Source: Bacilli bacterium (lineage in GTDB: Bacteria; Bacillota_I; Bacilli_A; RF39; UBA660). Taken from it: a stretch of 64,000 nt of DNA. The stretch lies in assembly GCA_017541325.1 (NCBI GenBank), contig JAFXZI010000012.1, forward strand, positions 62,001 to 126,000. The letters are read 5' to 3'. The notes under the pieces are model-generated. The model ran no database searches, was not told the DNA's origin, and worked only from the letters and a program-made list of their open reading frames with translations. Made by a program: the position numbers and the translations under genes. The stretch's first letter is position 1. Each line of letters opens with the position of its first letter. Of the stretch, positions 45,503 to 54,531 are shown piece by piece.

Positions 45503-47035
45503 TTAATCATCTACCTTATTATTTATTACTTCTCTACTAATTATTTTATCATCTATATTACAATATCCTAAATATCCATTATATTCAGATATTGCTCTAC
45601 TAATTCTATTTTTATGGAAGAAAATATTAGATATATATTTATCATTCTTTTTATCAAATTTCATAATATCATTATCAATAATTATATTATTTGATTCTAT
45701 TAATAAATAATCTTCATCTGACTGTTCAAATTCATATAAATGATAATAATATGCTTTATCTTTTTCATAGTATTTTTCTACTATAAAAATACTACCATCA
45801 TCTCTTCTATATTTTCTAACATCAGAATTAATTTTTGCTAAACTAGCATCAAAATTTGTACTAAATTCATGACCATTATATGAAAATGAACCAATATAAC
45901 TATTTTCGTTTATAGCCTCGATTCGATCTTCATTTAAAAATTTATTTATTAAGTAATCATCTTGTCTCTTTAATTGATTATATTCGTGTTTTAAACTACT
46001 TTCATTTTGTTTATAACTATTGTTTTTATTTGTAATTCCTTCTATATTTTTTATTTTTGAAGAAAGTTCTGCTTTTCTTTTTTCATTAATAAAGAAATTA
46101 TTTTCAGATATTATTATTCTTGGATTAAGAATTCTTCCTCCTTTTAAATAATTACAGTATAAATACTTATATAATGTTTTATTATTCATTTTTAATATTT
46201 CTATACCACTTAATAAGAAAGATGTTTTATCCTCTCTTACAAATCTATTAGCTTTTATTTGTAATTTATTATTATTAATTTTTCTATCTAATGTAATTAA
46301 TTCAGCACTGTCGAAAACAGAAATATTTTGATTATAATTTTGTATTACTTCACTTCTTAGAGGAAGGTGTTCTCTGTTAAATAAATAAACATTATAATTA
46401 CCAAAGAATCTACTTTTTAATACTCCACCATAATGATATAAATATGAATCATATCCTAAATCTAAACATATAACTTTATTCTCTACTAGAATAATATTCC
46501 ATGCATAACTTCTATTATTACCTTCTACAAATAATGATCTAATTCCTAATCTATCCATTATTTCTTTAAAGATTGTACTAAATCCATAACTAGTAGCTTT
46601 TCTAGTTAATAATCCAAGTAAAGTAGTAGATTTTCCTTCAAAAAGAGAATCTATATCATATTTAATATATCTTTTTAACTTATTATAAATATAATAAACT
46701 TTTTCTACATCATTATAATCTTTTTCAATAAGTTCTCTTTCAATAAGTTCAAATATTGTTACAACATTTATTAATTCATTACGAGAATAATAATTTTTAC
46801 CTTCATAATACTCTTTATTATTAGTTCTTAATTCTCTTTCTTCATCATACCCACCAGCTACCCTAAATTTTAAATTAGGATAATCTATTATATTTAATAA
46901 TAAACCAGATTTAATACCTACTGTGTTATTTAATCTAATAGTTAGTTCCACATTATTATGAGACTTTATAAAATTATTTATATCTACAACATCTTTTTTA
47001 GTAATAGTACTTAAATTTATTTTAAATCTTTCCAT
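45503..47035 (-). CDS. Transglutaminase-fold protein lacking its catalytic residues, 510 aa
   Basis: Residues ~110-200 follow the bacterial transglutaminase-like pattern: YYIYNKLKRYIKYD, then ATSYGFSTIFKEIMDRLGI (normally GxCxGYA), YAWNIILVENKVICLD (normally HAWN..V.GKW..VD). The catalytic Cys is Ser149 and the His is Tyr177; Asp192 is kept. It therefore probably does not act as a protease or crosslinker. The rest (200-510) is Asn/Lys/Tyr-rich, with a long coiled-coil-like piece around 330-370. It has no signal peptide, so cytoplasmic. One base after the LRR gene, whose end carries the ribosome site GGTGGTG, so the two are translated together. Confidence 0.6.
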   Translation of the reverse strand: MERFKINLSTITKKDVVDINNFIKSHNNVELTIRLNNTVGIKSGLLLNIIDYPNLKFRVAGGYDEERELRTNNKEYYEGKNYYSRNELINVVTIFELIERELIEKDYNDVEKVYYIYNKLKRYIKYDIDSLFEGKSTTLLGLLTRKATSYGFSTIFKEIMDRLGIRSLFVEGNNRSYAWNIILVENKVICLDLGYDSYLYHYGGVLKSRFFGNYNVYLFNREHLPLRSEVIQNYNQNISVFDSAELITLDRKINNNKLQIKANRFVREDKTSFLLSGIEILKMNNKTLYKYLYCNYLKGGRILNPRIIISENNFFINEKRKAELSSKIKNIEGITNKNNSYKQNESSLKHEYNQLKRQDDYLINKFLNEDRIEAINENSYIGSFSYNGHEFSTNFDASLAKINSDVRKYRRDDGSIFIVEKYYEKDKAYYYHLYEFEQSDEDYLLIESNNIIIDNDIMKFDKKNDKYISNIFFHKNRISRAISEYNGYLGYCNIDDKIISREVINNKVDD

Positions 47036-47036
47036 A

Positions 47037-47738
47037 CTACACCACCAAATCATTTAGACAAATAATAGAATCTTTATATACAATTATTTTTAAAGATACT
47101 AAATCATCTATTAAAGCTTTATTCTTTTGATATTGAGCTTCAGATATAGATATTGTTTTTAAAGCACTATATTTATTAATAAAATCTAAATCTATTATTG
47201 AAGAGTTATCAAGTCTTAATGTATCTATTAAAGTAAAATGATATAGTGCACTTATATTACTTATATTAGAAAAACTAAGATCTATTTCTAATAAATGTGG
47301 TAATTGTTCTAAAAAAGATATTGAATCAATTGACATATTAATTAATCCAATTGTATTTAAATGTTTAAATCTCGTAACATCTAATATATTATTGATAGTA
47401 CAATTATTAATAATTAATTTAGTTATTTTAAGTTTTGAAAGTATTCCTAAATTAGTAATATTACAATTAGTAAAAGATAGACTTTTTAAATTATTTAAAC
47501 TAAGTAAATTATCTATATAGTCTTTATCTATATTAGTATTACTAATTTCTAATATTTCAAGATTATTAAAATATTTTAATATTTTAGAATCTATTTTATT
47601 AAAATGATTAAATAAACCAATAGAGTCAAGAGATAACTCCTTGACTCTATTTAATTCTTCGTTGGTGAAATTAGTACTAGTTTTATTTAAATAGTCCATA
47701 AGATATAATTGTAATTCCAAATAAGGAATATTAATCAT
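47037..47738 (-). CDS. Cytoplasmic leucine-rich-repeat protein, 233 aa
   Basis: Seven or so LRRs of 21-23 residues in residues 45-205, for example LEILEISNTNI, LKSLSFTNCNI and LLEIDLSFSNI, of the internalin type (LxxLxLxxNxI). There is no signal peptide or anchor, so it probably acts inside the cell as a binding scaffold. Coupled to the transglutaminase-fold gene next to it, which suggests a shared complex. It begins 13 bases after the smc stop. Confidence 0.75.
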   Translation of the reverse strand: MINIPYLELQLYLMDYLNKTSTNFTNEELNRVKELSLDSIGLFNHFNKIDSKILKYFNNLEILEISNTNIDKDYIDNLLSLNNLKSLSFTNCNITNLGILSKLKITKLIINNCTINNILDVTRFKHLNTIGLINMSIDSISFLEQLPHLLEIDLSFSNISNISALYHFTLIDTLRLDNSSIIDLDFINKYSALKTISISEAQYQKNKALIDDLVSLKIIVYKDSIICLNDLVV

Positions 47739-47750
47739 ACTAACACCTTC

Positions 47751-50696
47751 TTATTCAACATTATCTAATTTAACACTTACTAGTTTTGAAACACCTGATT
47801 CTTGCATTGTAACACCATATAATGTATCAGCAAATTCCATAGTTTTCTTCTTATGAGTAATAAGTAAAAACTGAGTTCTATCTTTATAATGTTTCAAATA
47901 GTTACCAAAAGTTTCAACATTAGCTTCGTCAAGTGCTGCTTCTACTTCATCAAATAAACAGAATGGTACTGTTCTTACATTTAATATTGCAAATATTAAA
48001 GAAATAGCAGTTAAAGTTTTTTCTCCTCCAGATAAAAGTGTTATTGCTTTTAATTTCTTTCCTGGAGGACTAGCATTAATTAAAATATCACTTTCTAAGA
48101 CATTATTAGGATCTACTAACTTAATATTAGCGTCTCCTCCTTTAAATAATTCTTTAAATACTTTTCTAAACTCTTCATCTATTGCTTTAAATGATTTTTT
48201 AAATTCATATTCCATAACAGAATCCATTTCACTAATTATTTCAAGAAGAGTTTCTTTGGCATTTAATAAATCATTCTTTTGATTAGTTAAGAATTCATAA
48301 CGTTCACTAACACGTTTGTACTCATCTATAGCAGCAAGATTAACCATACCAAGTCTCTTTATATCATTTTTTAAAGTATTAACAAGTTTTCTTGCTTCAT
48401 CTACTTCTATATCTAATTTATAATTATCTTTTGCTTTTTCATAAGTTAATTCATAGTCTTCACTTAAAGTATTTAAATAATTATCAAGTTTAACTTCCAT
48501 TTTTGATATAGATATTTCTAAATCTTTTAATTCTTTTTCTAATTTAGAATTTAGAGAATTATTCATTTTACTTTTAGCAGTAACTTCTTCAATTAAACTA
48601 TATAATTTTTCACGTTTTTTATTAGAACTATCTAGATTTTGTTCAACTTCACTTTTCATTCTAGATACTTCATAATATTTTTCCATAATACGATTTTCTT
48701 CATCATTTAAAGAAGAATCTATTACATGTTCTAAACTATTTAAATCAGTATTAAAACTATTTAATTTATCATTTAATACCATTATTAAATTGTTAGCATT
48801 CTTAATTTGTTCTTCAATATTATATAAAGCACTCTTCTCTTGATATAAATTATCTTCTAGTAACTCTACTTCTTTACTAGATTCACTTATACTTATTTCA
48901 TATTCATGAATTACTTTAGATACTTCTTCTTTCTTTATTTTTAATTCTTCTAATTCTTGTTTATAAGAAATAATACTTTTAGAGAACTTTAAACTTCCTC
49001 CAGTAATACTTCCACCTATATTAAATAAATCTCCATCTAAAGTAACTATCTTATATCTATTATTAATCTTACGACTTATACGTGTTGCGGCATCTATATC
49101 ATTAGATACAATTATATTACCTAAATTATTAGCGATAATATTATGGTACTTTTTATCATATCTAACAAGATTAATAAAACTATCAATAAAACCAGAATCA
49201 TTACTAATAGAACTTAGTATTTCTGGATCTATTCCTCTAGGTTTAATCGTATTAAGTGGTAAGAATGTAACTCTACCTAAATTATTCTCTTTTAAGTAAT
49301 TAATCGCTTCTTTTGCACATTCTTCAGAGTCTACTACTACGTTTTGTTTAGAACTAGCTAGAACTACTTCTAAAGCTTTAGTATAATCATTATCACTTTC
49401 AATTAAATTACCAAGAATATCATGAATTCCATGTAATCTTGGATTATTTAAAACAGATTTAACCCCAGTAGACAAACTATTACCATTTTCTATATTATTT
49501 GTAGTTATTTCTATTTTTTGATTTATATCTACTAAATCTCTTCTTTTATAATTGTATTCATTTACTAAATTAGTATACTTATTCTTTTTAGAAGTTAATT
49601 CATCATCTAATTTTTTAATTTCTTTTTGTTTATTATTTAAAGATTCATTTAATAAATCTAGATCTTTATTACGTAAATAAATATCATTTTCTGTTTGTAA
49701 TTTATTTTCTTTTAAAATAGATAAGCTATCATGTACTTTTTGATCAGTTGCATTATATTTACTACGTTCTTTAATTAAAGCTTTTTCTCCATTTAATTGT
49801 TCTTCTTCACGAGTTAATGCAAGTAATTTTTCATGATATTCATTTATTTCATCATCAAGTTTTGATAATTCGTTTCTTTTATTTAATATTTCAGTATCAA
49901 AACTATTAGTATTAACACTAGTATTAAATATTTCAGTAGAAACTTCATCTCGTCTATCTTTTGCTTTTAAATAGTTTTTATTAATATTTTCTATTTCGAA
50001 AGCCAAAAGTGCAACTTCTACATTTTCAAGTCTATCTCTTTTATTTAAGTACTCTTCTGCTGCTTCTTTTTGTTCTTTTAGAGGTTCTACTTGTACTTCT
50101 AGTTCTGCAATAATATCTTGTACTCTACTCATGTTATCTCTAGTCTTTTCTAATTTATGTAGAGCTTCTTCTTTTCTCTTTTTATATTTTAAAACGCCTG
50201 CAGCTTCTTCAAATATGCTTCTTCTATCTGTAGTAGAATTAGAAAGTATCTTATCTATTTCACCTTGTGAAATAATATTAAAAGATGATTTACCAATTCC
50301 GCTATCCATAAATAAATCAGTAATATCTTTTAATCTACATTTATCTCCATTAATAAAATATTCATTTTCTCCAGTACGATATACTCTTCTTTTTACAGAA
50401 ACTTCATTATATGGAATATTTAAATAATTATCACTATTATCAAAAGTTAAAGTAACACTAGCTACATTTAAAGGACTACGTGATTTAGAACCAGCAAAAA
50501 TTACATCTGTCATACCAGAGTCTCCTCTTAGTGATTTAACAGATTGTTCTCCTAAAACCCAACGTACTGCATCTACAATATTACTTTTACCAGAACCATT
50601 AGGTCCAACAATACAAGTAGTTCTATTATCTAAAGAAATAGTTAACTTATCAGCAAAGGATTTAAAACCAGATGTTTGTATTTCCTTTAAATACAT
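47751..50696 (-). CDS. smc: Chromosome segregation ATPase SMC, short-armed
   Basis: 981 aa, versus about 1180 in Bacillus. N-terminal head: MYLKEIQTSGFKSFADK, Walker A GPNGSGKSN, Q-loop region LGEQSVKSLRGD. Coiled coil to ~400, hinge around 400-560 (NPRLHGIHDILGNLI, GSITGGSL), a return coil, and the C-terminal head with signature LLSGGEKTLTAISLIFA and Walker B FCLFDEVEAALDEAN. All ATPase motifs are intact, so the shortening lies in the coiled-coil arms. The ATG at 50696 follows AGGAGTGATACT; the longer ORF start reads a hydrophobic, unrelated N-terminus. Confidence 0.95.
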   Translation of the reverse strand: MYLKEIQTSGFKSFADKLTISLDNRTTCIVGPNGSGKSNIVDAVRWVLGEQSVKSLRGDSGMTDVIFAGSKSRSPLNVASVTLTFDNSDNYLNIPYNEVSVKRRVYRTGENEYFINGDKCRLKDITDLFMDSGIGKSSFNIISQGEIDKILSNSTTDRRSIFEEAAGVLKYKKRKEEALHKLEKTRDNMSRVQDIIAELEVQVEPLKEQKEAAEEYLNKRDRLENVEVALLAFEIENINKNYLKAKDRRDEVSTEIFNTSVNTNSFDTEILNKRNELSKLDDEINEYHEKLLALTREEEQLNGEKALIKERSKYNATDQKVHDSLSILKENKLQTENDIYLRNKDLDLLNESLNNKQKEIKKLDDELTSKKNKYTNLVNEYNYKRRDLVDINQKIEITTNNIENGNSLSTGVKSVLNNPRLHGIHDILGNLIESDNDYTKALEVVLASSKQNVVVDSEECAKEAINYLKENNLGRVTFLPLNTIKPRGIDPEILSSISNDSGFIDSFINLVRYDKKYHNIIANNLGNIIVSNDIDAATRISRKINNRYKIVTLDGDLFNIGGSITGGSLKFSKSIISYKQELEELKIKKEEVSKVIHEYEISISESSKEVELLEDNLYQEKSALYNIEEQIKNANNLIMVLNDKLNSFNTDLNSLEHVIDSSLNDEENRIMEKYYEVSRMKSEVEQNLDSSNKKREKLYSLIEEVTAKSKMNNSLNSKLEKELKDLEISISKMEVKLDNYLNTLSEDYELTYEKAKDNYKLDIEVDEARKLVNTLKNDIKRLGMVNLAAIDEYKRVSERYEFLTNQKNDLLNAKETLLEIISEMDSVMEYEFKKSFKAIDEEFRKVFKELFKGGDANIKLVDPNNVLESDILINASPPGKKLKAITLLSGGEKTLTAISLIFAILNVRTVPFCLFDEVEAALDEANVETFGNYLKHYKDRTQFLLITHKKKTMEFADTLYGVTMQESGVSKLVSVKLDNVE

Positions 50697-50769
50697 AGTA
50701 TCACTCCTATTCTCACTAATTAAAATTATACAATTAGATAGGAAAAATGTAAATAAAAGGACCAAAATA

Positions 50770-50793
50770 AAAGAAATAGATATCTATTTCTTT
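50770..50793 (-). terminator. Terminator after the sortase gene
   Basis: Palindrome AAAGAAATAGA/TATCTATTTCTTT overlapping the sortase stop, T-rich on both sides. Confidence 0.7.
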
Positions 50794-51746
50794 TTCTTAT
50801 TATCTTTATTCTTTATTTTATATTTAATTACTCTATATATTAGGATTAAGAAAATAATTATTACAACAATTAATAATAAATATAAAATCATATCTCTAAT
50901 AGAAATATTAATAGAGAAATTATTTCTTCTTTTCTTTTTATTCTTATATACTTCTCTTTCTTGTTTTTCTTCTTTTTTCTTTTCAATACCATCATCTTTA
51001 TTTGATTCAGTTATCTTAGCAAGAAGAACTGCCCTTTTAGTTGATCCACTAGAGTCACAAGTAGACAAAACTATTAGTTTATCAGTAGAAACTAAAATTG
51101 TATCTGATTTATTTTTAGCTACACTACCAATATATTCTATAATATCTTTATTATAATTATTTCTAATCCTAAAGATATCAAATACATAGTCATCATATGA
51201 ACTAACTACAGCATAATTAACTATTTCTACATCATATATTTTGTTTGAAGTATAAAGAGTTCCTTTTAAATGTTTAGAAAAGAAATCTTTGTTTTCATAT
51301 TTCTTTATATCAGTAAACATCGTATTAGAATTCATATGATGTCCATAAATTGCCGTATATTGGTCATTAAAATTCTTATCATTACGATAATCCATAAAAA
51401 TACTACCAGAAGTAGCATATTCATGTTTATAGTTTCTATCTAGATATTCACTATTATCTTTCCCTTTTACAACAGGGTAATCTATTTCTGTATCATCAAT
51501 AGTAATCCATCCAACAATATCTGGATTTATTTCTTGTAAATCATCTAAATAAAATACTTCCTTTTTATCTTCATCTGTTTTAGCAATTGGTTTAAGAGAC
51601 ATTATTTCTTCATCTAGTTCTCCACCTTTTTGAACTAGATAATTATCATATAATGCGTAGATACCAATTAGTATTATTAAAACAAAGAAAATAGTAATAA
51701 GGAATTCTATTATTTTATTTGTTCCTTTTATAATTAAATTAATCAT
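50784..51746 (-). CDS. Class B sortase (pilus-assembly type) with a C-terminal membrane anchor
   Basis: 320 aa. N-terminal membrane helix (FLITIFFVLIILIGIYALY), then the sortase barrel with catalytic His136 in YGHHMNSNTMF, Cys230 in VLSTCD and Arg238 in TKRAVLLAK. The GHxM and STC(D/E) patterns mark class B. Unusually, a Lys/Glu-rich linker and a second membrane helix (LLIVVIIIFLILIYRVI) follow, giving two anchors. It overlaps the minor pilin gene by 8 bases. It should join the TG-type sorting signals of the pilins in this cluster. Confidence 0.9.
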   Translation of the reverse strand: MINLIIKGTNKIIEFLITIFFVLIILIGIYALYDNYLVQKGGELDEEIMSLKPIAKTDEDKKEVFYLDDLQEINPDIVGWITIDDTEIDYPVVKGKDNSEYLDRNYKHEYATSGSIFMDYRNDKNFNDQYTAIYGHHMNSNTMFTDIKKYENKDFFSKHLKGTLYTSNKIYDVEIVNYAVVSSYDDYVFDIFRIRNNYNKDIIEYIGSVAKNKSDTILVSTDKLIVLSTCDSSGSTKRAVLLAKITESNKDDGIEKKKEEKQEREVYKNKKKRRNNFSINISIRDMILYLLLIVVIIIFLILIYRVIKYKIKNKDNKKKK

Positions 51747-52719
51747 CCTTATTACCTATCTTTCTTAATAATATCAAACCAACTATACCTAAAATAATTA
51801 ATATAATAAACGGAAGTATATCTAAGAATACTCCTGTTATTGCAACATCATAATCTCTTCTATTTATAATTATGATATAGTTATCTTCATCATTATCAGT
51901 AGTTGTATAATTATTAATTACATCATAAGTAGTTTCCCAACTACGAGAACCAATCTTTTGAATTGAATAATGTGTTCCAATTGGTATTTGATTTATATTA
52001 TTTTCAGTACCAATTGTTATAGATTGATCTTTTTTCAAATATATATACACAAAATTATCTTTATCTTTAACAGTATAATAATTAGAAGTATTTATATTTT
52101 TTTTATTAAACTTAATAATTGGATCTTGTCCATCAATATAATATCTATCTCCTACTTTACCATTTATAACTAATTTAAATTTAAAATATTCATCTGTTTT
52201 AGATAACTTTCCTTCTGTAGTATTAGTAATTTTAATATTAGTATAATTATGATTATGATTAAAAATTAAATCACTTTTAGAATTATCTGTTACATTATAT
52301 GCTTGTCCATATACAGATGTAATTCCTGCACTACCATATAATACATATATATAATATTTCTCGTTAGATATAGAATAATTTTGCATATCACTTGATGAAA
52401 TTTCTTCTATTAAATATTTATATATACCATAATTAGTATAATGAACATTTGAAAAATCTATTTCATAATCATAAGAAACTATATTATTATGCCCTTTAAC
52501 ATTATTAAGAGTTACTACAACTTCTGTAGGCTCATTACTAACACCACTTTTGTTATTACTATCAGGAGTAATTCTATAAGTGAAAGTATTAGATACAGTA
52601 TTATTAGTATTTAATATTTGATCAGTTAAAGTAATACTAGTATCATAAGCTAATGCTTTAACTGGTAATAAAACAAATATAAAAATAAATATAAAGATTA
52701 TTCTTTTATTCATTTTCAT
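51739..52719 (-). CDS. Minor (basal) pilin, FctA/Spy0128-like, sortase substrate
   Basis: 326 aa. Signal peptide (IIFIFIFIFVLLPVKALA), then a pilin isopeptide domain with the conserved Glu in YGIYKYLIEEIS, then a second Cna/FctA-type domain beginning TEGKLSKTDEYFKFKLVING. The C-terminus is a sorting signal: VAITGVFLDILPF, a hydrophobic helix, then a charged tail RKIGNKDD. TG followed by LPF stands in for LPxTG. Same design as the 350-aa pilin, shorter. The gene overlaps sortase, and the strong site AGGAGGAGG precedes it. Confidence 0.8.
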   Translation of the reverse strand: MKMNKRIIFIFIFIFVLLPVKALAYDTSITLTDQILNTNNTVSNTFTYRITPDSNNKSGVSNEPTEVVVTLNNVKGHNNIVSYDYEIDFSNVHYTNYGIYKYLIEEISSSDMQNYSISNEKYYIYVLYGSAGITSVYGQAYNVTDNSKSDLIFNHNHNYTNIKITNTTEGKLSKTDEYFKFKLVINGKVGDRYYIDGQDPIIKFNKKNINTSNYYTVKDKDNFVYIYLKKDQSITIGTENNINQIPIGTHYSIQKIGSRSWETTYDVINNYTTTDNDEDNYIIIINRRDYDVAITGVFLDILPFIILIILGIVGLILLRKIGNKDD

Positions 52720-52732
52720 ATTATCCTCCTCC

Positions 52733-53290
52733 TTAAATACCTCTTATTTGTAATTTTCCTATTACTCTTCCAACAATATCTTTTTTCTCAATCTTTCCAA
52801 AACTTCTTGAATCATTAAAATCTAGTCTAAAATCATTTGTAACAAAATATTCATCTTCTCCTAATATACAAGGATAAGTAACACTTGATCCTTCTGAAAG
52901 TTCTGTATCATAAAATCCTTGTATTTCTTCTCTAAATCCATTAATTAAGAGAGTTCCTTCTTCAATTGTTATCATATCTCCATTAGTTCCAGATATTCTA
53001 TATATATTATATTCATTATCTTGTTTAACTAAAACGACATCTCCAACGACATAGTCTTTGTCCAATCTATAATAAATTAATAAGTTTCCATCTGTTATAT
53101 ATGGTGACATAGAACTACCATTCATACGATGGACTCCAAAAATAACAAAGAAAATAATAAATATTAAAACAAGAATAACTGCAATTTTAATTAAAAGTAT
53201 TAATAGATTGTTCTTAGTCTTTTTCTTTTCATTATTCTTTGCTTTTTCTTTTTCTATTTCTTTTTTATCATTCTTTTTCCAAAAATTCAT
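52733..53290 (-). CDS. Signal-peptidase-I-like pilus accessory protein (SipA-type)
   Basis: 185 aa. A Lys-rich cytoplasmic tail and one helix (LIKIAVILVLIFIIFFV), then the S26 fold. The nucleophile Ser60 is there (GSSMSPYI), but the general-base lysine is Tyr97 (NIYRISGTNGD replaces VKRVIGLPGD). The third motif NDFRLDFNDSRSFG is intact. In streptococcal FctA pili a catalytically altered SipA helps pilus polymerisation; the position here between the two pilin genes fits that role better than general secretion. Confidence 0.8.
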   Translation of the reverse strand: MNFWKKNDKKEIEKEKAKNNEKKKTKNNLLILLIKIAVILVLIFIIFFVIFGVHRMNGSSMSPYITDGNLLIYYRLDKDYVVGDVVLVKQDNEYNIYRISGTNGDMITIEEGTLLINGFREEIQGFYDTELSEGSSVTYPCILGEDEYFVTNDFRLDFNDSRSFGKIEKKDIVGRVIGKLQIRGI

Positions 53291-53360
53291 ATTATCACCA
53301 CTATTATATTACTATATTTAAAATATCATATTTTTGATTTTTTATAAATGCTTTTCAAAT

Positions 53361-53386
53361 AAAAAAACTGCATATGCAGTTTTTTA
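53361..53386 (-). terminator. Hairpin between major pilin and the SipA-like gene
   Basis: A perfect palindrome AAAAAACTGCATATGCAGTTTTTT. It would stop most transcripts after the major pilin, letting only some pass into the accessory and sortase genes. Confidence 0.75.
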
Positions 53387-53388
53387 TA

Positions 53389-54441
53389 TTATTCTTGAGC
53401 ACTTAAACGTTTATTAATATAAATACCAATTACTGCAAGACCTATTAATAATACGAATGGTAGAATATTAATAAATATACCTGTTAATACATCTGATTGA
53501 TAATTGTTTATATATGCAGTTGTATTATTTGTACTAAAGTTTGATGCATTTGTTGCTACTGTAGTTTTAGTTGTAGTTTTTGCATCTGTAGTACTTCCAT
53601 CGATATATGTTTTATAATCTGTAGCACCTGTTTCAGTAATTGTATAACTACCATTAATTGGTATTTCATTTATTGTTCCATTAAGTCCAATTGTAACACT
53701 TTGTCCATGCTTTAAATATAGTGTTGTAGTTGTACCAACAGTATAAGTTGAACTGTTTACTGTAGTAGTTCCATCTGTTGAGTGATCACCTGTTACTGTA
53801 TAAGTATCTCCTGCAGTTCCTGGAAGACTTACTGTAAATGCAAAGTATTCATCTTTATCAGCTAAATTACCAGTTACTCCTTTAGATAATGTTATATAAG
53901 TTAATTCAGTATTTGATTCAAATAATAAGTTAGATACTTTAGTTCCATTTAATGTAGGTTGAACAATCATAGTAGCATTTTTAGTTCCTTCTGGTACGTT
54001 ATTTGCATCTACATTATATCTTACTGATACAAACAGATGATATTCTTTAGTATCTAAAGGATAAGCAGTTGCATCAGTTGATGCTGTCTCTTTTACAATG
54101 AATTCATAATCTCCAACTTTATCAAATACTACACTTGATAAGTCAATAGTACCAGTTGCAGTAGCTGTTCCACTAACTGGAACTACATTATTAAATACTA
54201 CAGTTGGATTAGTTGAAGGAAGTGTAACTGGTTCAGGATTGGAAGCAGCAGCCGTAACCGTATAAGTAAATGTATTAGTTACAGGGTTAGTTACATCATT
54301 AACCTCTCTTGTAATTGTCCATGAAGTTGTAGTATTTCCTGTAGATGTTGCTATTGTAGTAGTTGCAGCATTAACAGGCGTTGCATTCATTCCTAAAATA
54401 ATTGCAAATATTGTAAATAAGTATTTTTTAATATTTTTCAT
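53389..54441 (-). CDS. Major pilin, FctA/Spy0128-like, sortase substrate
   Basis: 350 aa. Signal peptide with cleavage near TPVNAA. Domain 1 (30-165) is the streptococcal pilin isopeptide domain, rich in Thr/Val, with Glu in VGDYEFIVKETAS. Domain 2 (170-310) is a TGNLADKDEYF-type Cna_B-like domain. The sorting signal is DVLTGIFINILPF followed by a hydrophobic stretch and NKRLSAQE. The very Thr-rich low-Lys composition differs from neighbours. It has its own promoter upstream and a terminator downstream, which suits the most abundant subunit. Confidence 0.85.
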   Translation of the reverse strand: MKNIKKYLFTIFAIILGMNATPVNAATTTIATSTGNTTTSWTITREVNDVTNPVTNTFTYTVTAAASNPEPVTLPSTNPTVVFNNVVPVSGTATATGTIDLSSVVFDKVGDYEFIVKETASTDATAYPLDTKEYHLFVSVRYNVDANNVPEGTKNATMIVQPTLNGTKVSNLLFESNTELTYITLSKGVTGNLADKDEYFAFTVSLPGTAGDTYTVTGDHSTDGTTTVNSSTYTVGTTTTLYLKHGQSVTIGLNGTINEIPINGSYTITETGATDYKTYIDGSTTDAKTTTKTTVATNASNFSTNNTTAYINNYQSDVLTGIFINILPFVLLIGLAVIGIYINKRLSAQE

Positions 54442-54468
54442 ATTATCTCTCCTATTCTATCTAATTTA

Positions 54469-54497
54469 AGATTATCACTTATAATATTATCTATCAA
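54469..54497 (-). promoter_or_regulatory. Promoter of the major pilin
   Basis: Minus strand: -35 TTGATA (54492-54497), 17-bp spacer, -10 TAATCT (54469-54474). Just upstream of the -35 are two short palindromes, GTAAATTTAC and ATGTAAAATATACAT (54500-54530), possible operators. Confidence 0.5.
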
Positions 54498-54531
54498 CGT
54501 AAATTTACATCTTAGAATGTATATTTTACAT

